The notes below the pieces were generated by a model. It saw only the letters and a list, made by a program, of their open reading frames with translations, did not search any database and was not told where the DNA came from. From an uncultured Polynucleobacter sp. (lineage in GTDB: Bacteria > Pseudomonadota > Gammaproteobacteria > Burkholderiales > Burkholderiaceae): a stretch of 8,275 bases of DNA. The position numbers and the translations under genes were made by a program. Positions 6,801 through 8,275 of the stretch are shown here, piece by piece. Location: assembly GCA_937996825.1 (NCBI GenBank), contig CALKUJ010000045.1:1-8275 (forward strand), given 5' to 3'. Numbering within the stretch: position 1 is the first letter of the stretch; every line of letters begins with the position of its first letter.

Positions 6801-7717
6801 TTGGTTTCAGTTGCAAAAGTTCGTGCAAGCGCACTCATGTTTTTTTGGGATGGCTCCAACACTTGACCAATGAAATTGAGATAGCCTCCAACTTGACCAC
6901 CGCTCACGCTGGATAAAGATTCTGTCTTGCCGTAGGGGTCAAGCACCAGTTCTATCTTGTCTTTGACAGCGCTGTTGATACCAATAGGACGGGACTTGTT
7001 GCCATCTACAACCAAACCTTGTGTCATGGTCGTACCCAAACTAACGCTCACGGTACCATTGCTCGTGAATGTGACTTTAGTGCGAACCAAGTCAGCGAGC
7101 TGCCGTAAGGTCAAGTCACGACGATCCAATAACTCAGCGGGTTGACTTTCTAAATTAGGAGATTTGGTCAGATTTTGATTGATCAATGCCAACTGGCTGG
7201 TCAGGGTATTGACCCGAGCAGTTGCACTTTCCAAACCTTGACGTGTTTCTGTCGAGATCAAGTCCATTTGCGAAGACAACTCACCGAAGCGGGAAGCTAC
7301 GCCATCTGCACTTCGCATAAAACTGGTGCGCAGCACACTTGATGCAGGGTCTGCAGACAATGAACCTGCCGCAGCAAAAAAAGTATCTAGTGCAGAGCTC
7401 AAGCCAATACTTTTGTCACCCATGATGTCCATCACGCGCTTGGCGTAATCAACCATCGGTTTTTGACTAGACAAATCGCTGGTGCTGTTGCGCAAGTTCG
7501 ATTCTGCAAAAGCGTCAAACTGGCGTTTGATAGTTTGCAACATAACGCCAGTACCGACGTACATGCTGGCTAATTTTTTAGGCGCAGAGTCAGCCAACAC
7601 CACGTCTTGACGCGAATAGCCTTCGGTGTTGACGTTGGCGATGTTGTTACTCACCGTGCTCAAGGCACGCTGATACGCCCCAATTGCACCACTGCTGATG
7701 CCGAGCATGTCACTCAT
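3842..7717 (-). CDS. flgK: Flagellar hook-associated protein FlgK (HAP1), very large
   Basis: FlgK forms the first junction zone between hook and filament. Both ends are typical. The N-terminal rod/hook helix contains YQRALSTVSNNIANVNTEGY (15-34), the axial-protein motif. The C-terminus carries VSGVNLDDEAAALIRYQQAY (1251-1270) and QVLFDSI-like GQLFDSIVNIR (1281-1291). The coiled D1 helices cover about 75-215 and 280-315. The length is 1291 residues; enteric FlgK has about 550. Most of the excess is residues 515-1025, a chain of diverged units resembling the flagellin-IN motif. A beta domain common in FlgK follows at about 1120-1200 (KFTAADRYSIIDTRTG; VGDSYKIDGNFDGLGNN). The ATG overlaps the flgJ stop codon as ATGA, and GGAGGT lies five bases upstream, which settles the start. 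Two cysteines, C1090 and C1273, are the only ones in the complete proteins of this window. No frameshift or internal stop is seen, so the large size is real in this sequence. Confidence 0.96.
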   Translation of the reverse strand: MSDMLGISSGAIGAYQRALSTVSNNIANVNTEGYSRQDVVLADSAPKKLASMYVGTGVMLQTIKRQFDAFAESNLRNSTSDLSSQKPMVDYAKRVMDIMGDKSIGLSSALDTFFAAAGSLSADPASSVLRTSFMRSADGVASRFGELSSQMDLISTETRQGLESATARVNTLTSQLALINQNLTKSPNLESQPAELLDRRDLTLRQLADLVRTKVTFTSNGTVSVSLGTTMTQGLVVDGNKSRPIGINSAVKDKIELVLDPYGKTESLSSVSGGQVGGYLNFIGQVLEPSQKNMSALARTFATETNAIQKNGIDGYGQMGQDLFKFDPAATSDAAGISLALNDGMRIATAAQFRVSEGSTNVTTTRASVRFTGQTPPAALSNTQLVNNPNATAAVTFKVDGARVFTPVSSLSAGIKATFYLDQAEPGQNLQVMTRDGRQLLGKALTETEKYQLFTPDNGFAVNANYSDAYLNQTGNKAYRGIDMFYGAKATVLYGQNFDIYGAAGPSVPLPASMDTARISSADFKIAKDAITVNGVSLPEFNGAINAAITLADVKVGTVPTSFNFKAVVGGQLMAATVPVGSTTSLSALAASLNTSLQAQGLFATTINNDSDLQISDSKGRDISSVSLTPVSTDNGASVGDIHVTSAAVQVANWINGISQADVVNPRFGSGLTPGFSKFQATVGGVHFGLDVSSATTLAGLASQLQQAFRTKDQASNISVVVDGTNLKITDALGREFKDFSLTPADSTSLASGGMVTIENSNVSKNNVRAEVFSELRVPVSQLDLSKELKLNGQSITGFKTANELVDRINASLAGVNASIEANGELVISDPLGSPITVNATTNGNVLDIQPSSYGGQVRMVQVLRDMRIAATDVDLKRPLQINGVTLSESAYDLPDSVSPSYTVEFGSPLQSVSAATPQALADALNANAGFVEGFKASVTGARLLITPLSSVTTDADIANQFVVKSSGNVLSPQTNLKNLSDLVARISAHSDETGVVASVDMFGDLVLSTTDLKGTLDISIGPGKDANGKFPPNALGLEPTDFDVTSRLKRKLQDPDFISDIRMSFGAAGDPSDLGKIGLRTGAYVQNGCADDLLLFVTGKGAANVAVGFEGAPDNVRDSLRSQSLSVKFTAADRYSIIDTRTGTELADRHYDPTVLEPVIDFEGLQIKLSHAASVGDSYKIDGNFDGLGNNVNMLDMVDLNKKPVTAGKTIANTYIDQINSVGNLAQQATITQQALTVVNDQAIAARDKVSGVNLDDEAAALIRYQQAYQACAKVLQTSGQLFDSIVNIR
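4643..6175 (-). repeat. Array of diverged flagellin-IN-like units inside FlgK
   Basis: Covers FlgK residues 515-1025. I can pick out five units: A 560-632, B 674-746, C 773-843, D 864-965, E 975-1025. A and B align best, sharing VGG near the start, a TTxLxxLASxL-type helix, and GR followed four or five residues later by SLTP; identity is about 30% by eye. C and D share LxLNG or LQING, then a helix with INAS or LNAN, then an LxIxD/LLITP strand, which is the flagellin-IN pattern. Units are spaced roughly 90-115 residues apart. Boundaries are approximate. Confidence 0.65.
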
Positions 7718-8214
7718 TTAGCACCTCCAGAAAATGGCATGTTGAACTCTTTCATGCTCTTGATGCGTGCAGGTTTTTCCATCAGGATGCCTTTGGCTAA
7801 ATCGGCTGCCGTGGGCAAAGACATGGGCTCTTGCTTGGGGTTCAGTGGCATCGCTTTACCCCGTGCTTTCAGCAAAGCTTCGGTGCTGGGCTGCGGTGTG
7901 CCTTGTTGTTTGACCGCACGCTCCATGAACGCAGCCACACCCAAGGCACCACGCTTGGACATTTGCAAAGACACCTCTTTGTCAAACAAACCTTCAAAGG
8001 TTTCCATGGCGTGGGATTGGTTGTCTTCGTCCTTCATTGGGGCATTGGCTTCGCGCATGGACTTCATCATCATTTGGATGAACATGCCTTCAAACTGCTG
8101 CGCAGACTCTTTCAGCGCTTTGTCTTGATTTTGCTGAGCCTTGCCACGCAATTCGCCCAGGCCCGAAAAGTCCATATAGGACTTCGAGGTAGAGGTGTCA
8201 ATGGGGCTACTCAT
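7714..8214 (-). CDS. flgJ: Flagellar rod-cap protein FlgJ, single-domain form
   Basis: 166 residues. The rod-binding domain (about 35-101) is clear: ESAQQFEGMFIQMMMKSMREA (36-56), then HAMETFEGLFDKEVSLQMSK (68-87) and LGVAAFMERAV (91-101). In FlgJ this domain caps the growing rod in the periplasm. Many beta- and gamma-proteobacterial FlgJ proteins of about 300 residues add a C-terminal muramidase that opens the peptidoglycan; that half is missing. In its place is a Pro/Lys/Met-rich tail (102-166) with no recognisable fold. The gene ends exactly at flgK (ATGA overlap) with the flgK ribosome site inside its last codons, so this is a settled short form and not a fresh truncation. The start has only a weak Shine-Dalgarno (CGAGTG), but it lies 12 nt after the flgI stop, which suggests translational coupling. 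No signal peptide is seen, as expected for a protein exported by the flagellar apparatus. Confidence 0.92.
   Translation of the reverse strand: MSSPIDTSTSKSYMDFSGLGELRGKAQQNQDKALKESAQQFEGMFIQMMMKSMREANAPMKDEDNQSHAMETFEGLFDKEVSLQMSKRGALGVAAFMERAVKQQGTPQPSTEALLKARGKAMPLNPKQEPMSLPTAADLAKGILMEKPARIKSMKEFNMPFSGGAK
7723..7728 (-). promoter_or_regulatory. Ribosome binding site of flgK within the end of flgJ
   Basis: GGAGGT on the minus strand, five bases before the flgK ATG. It lies within the last codons of flgJ (Gly-Gly-Ala-Lys) and decides the flgK start. Together with the ATGA overlap it points to coupled translation. Confidence 0.8.
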
Positions 8215-8226
8215 GGTGTCACTCGT

Positions 8227-8275
8227 TTAGATGATGACCAACTCGGCGCGCAAGCTGCCGGAGCTTTTCAAGGCT
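8227..8275 (-). CDS. flgI: Flagellar P-ring protein FlgI, C-terminal end only (enters from the right edge)
   Basis: Fifteen codons before a TAA stop read ALKSSGSLRAELVII. FlgI proteins characteristically end in a Gly-Ala/Ser-Leu-x-Ala-Glu-Leu-x-Ile/Val stretch, and FlgI directly precedes FlgJ in the standard flg operon. FlgI forms the P-ring around the rod in the peptidoglycan layer. With so few residues the call rests on the C-terminal motif plus position. The 12-nt gap to flgJ indicates one transcript. Confidence 0.85.
   Translation of the reverse strand, partial: ALKSSGSLRAELVII

Noticed and set aside
3842..7717. FlgK length explained by a fusion of two genes or by a missed stop codon.
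   Set aside because: The single frame begins with the FlgK N-terminal motif and ends with the FlgK C-terminal motif, with repeat-like units between. No second start, ribosome site or foreign family is seen inside.
7799..7825. GCCGATTT on the minus strand in flgJ (7799-7806), a possible FliA -10 for flgK and flgL.
   Set aside because: At the required spacing the -35 would be CATGTCTT, which matches the consensus at only a few positions. The -10-like bases simply encode part of FlgJ.
167..8128. Many plus-strand open frames of 60-170 codons, and a few extra minus-strand ones.
   Set aside because: They lie opposite or out of frame within well-recognised flagellar genes, their products show no family features, and they lack good ribosome sites. 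They are shadows of the real genes.
7714..8214. flgJ as a pseudogene that lost its second half through a frameshift.
   Set aside because: The stop codon overlaps the flgK ATG, the flgK ribosome site is built into the last codons, and there is no leftover hydrolase sequence downstream. The short form is stable.
1..8275. Search for mobile elements, CRISPR arrays, tRNA or other RNA genes, toxin-antitoxin pairs or defence genes.
   Set aside because: No transposase or integrase features, no regularly spaced short repeats and no recognisable RNA gene were found. The window is fully used by flagellar genes and short gaps.

Overview
This window is a stretch of a flagellar gene cluster. Every convincing gene lies on the minus strand, so transcription runs from high to low coordinates. 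In that order the genes are the last codons of flgI (P-ring), flgJ (rod cap), flgK and flgL (hook-filament junction), fliD (filament cap), flaG, and the first eight codons of a flagellin gene that leaves the window at its left edge. The protein families, the flgI-J-K-L order, FliA (sigma-28) promoters and a G+C content that looks close to half suggest a Gram-negative proteobacterium. A betaproteobacterium of the Burkholderiales is my best guess, but this is inference from family resemblance and not a measured placement.

Right part (8275 to about 2903): flgI, flgJ, flgK and flgL are packed as one transcription unit. There are 12 nt between flgI and flgJ, an ATGA overlap between flgJ and flgK, and 15 nt between flgK and flgL. 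FlgJ is short (166 aa) and has only the rod-cap domain; the peptidoglycan-hydrolase half found in many beta/gamma-proteobacterial FlgJ proteins is absent. FlgK is very large (1291 aa against about 550 in enteric bacteria). Its normal ends are intact, and a roughly 510-residue block in the middle is built from diverged flagellin-IN-like units.

Left part (2902 to 1): fliD, flaG and the flagellin gene each have their own well-formed sigma-28 promoter with an identical 11-nt spacer, so they look like separately controlled late genes. FliD is also enlarged (727 aa). A pair of tandem modules, exactly 110 residues apart, interrupts its flagellin-IN motif. The flaG leader and the flagellin leader each carry a small stem-loop, and inverted repeats overlap the -35 elements.

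Together the genes build the distal end of the flagellum: FlgJ caps the growing rod, FlgK and FlgL form the junction between hook and filament, FliD caps the filament while flagellin polymerises beneath it, and FlaG is associated with filament properties. I see no mobile element, CRISPR array, RNA gene or defence system. The unusual content is the parallel enlargement of the two exposed proteins FlgK and FliD, the single-domain FlgJ, and the promoter layout. No gap between genes exceeds 150 nt.
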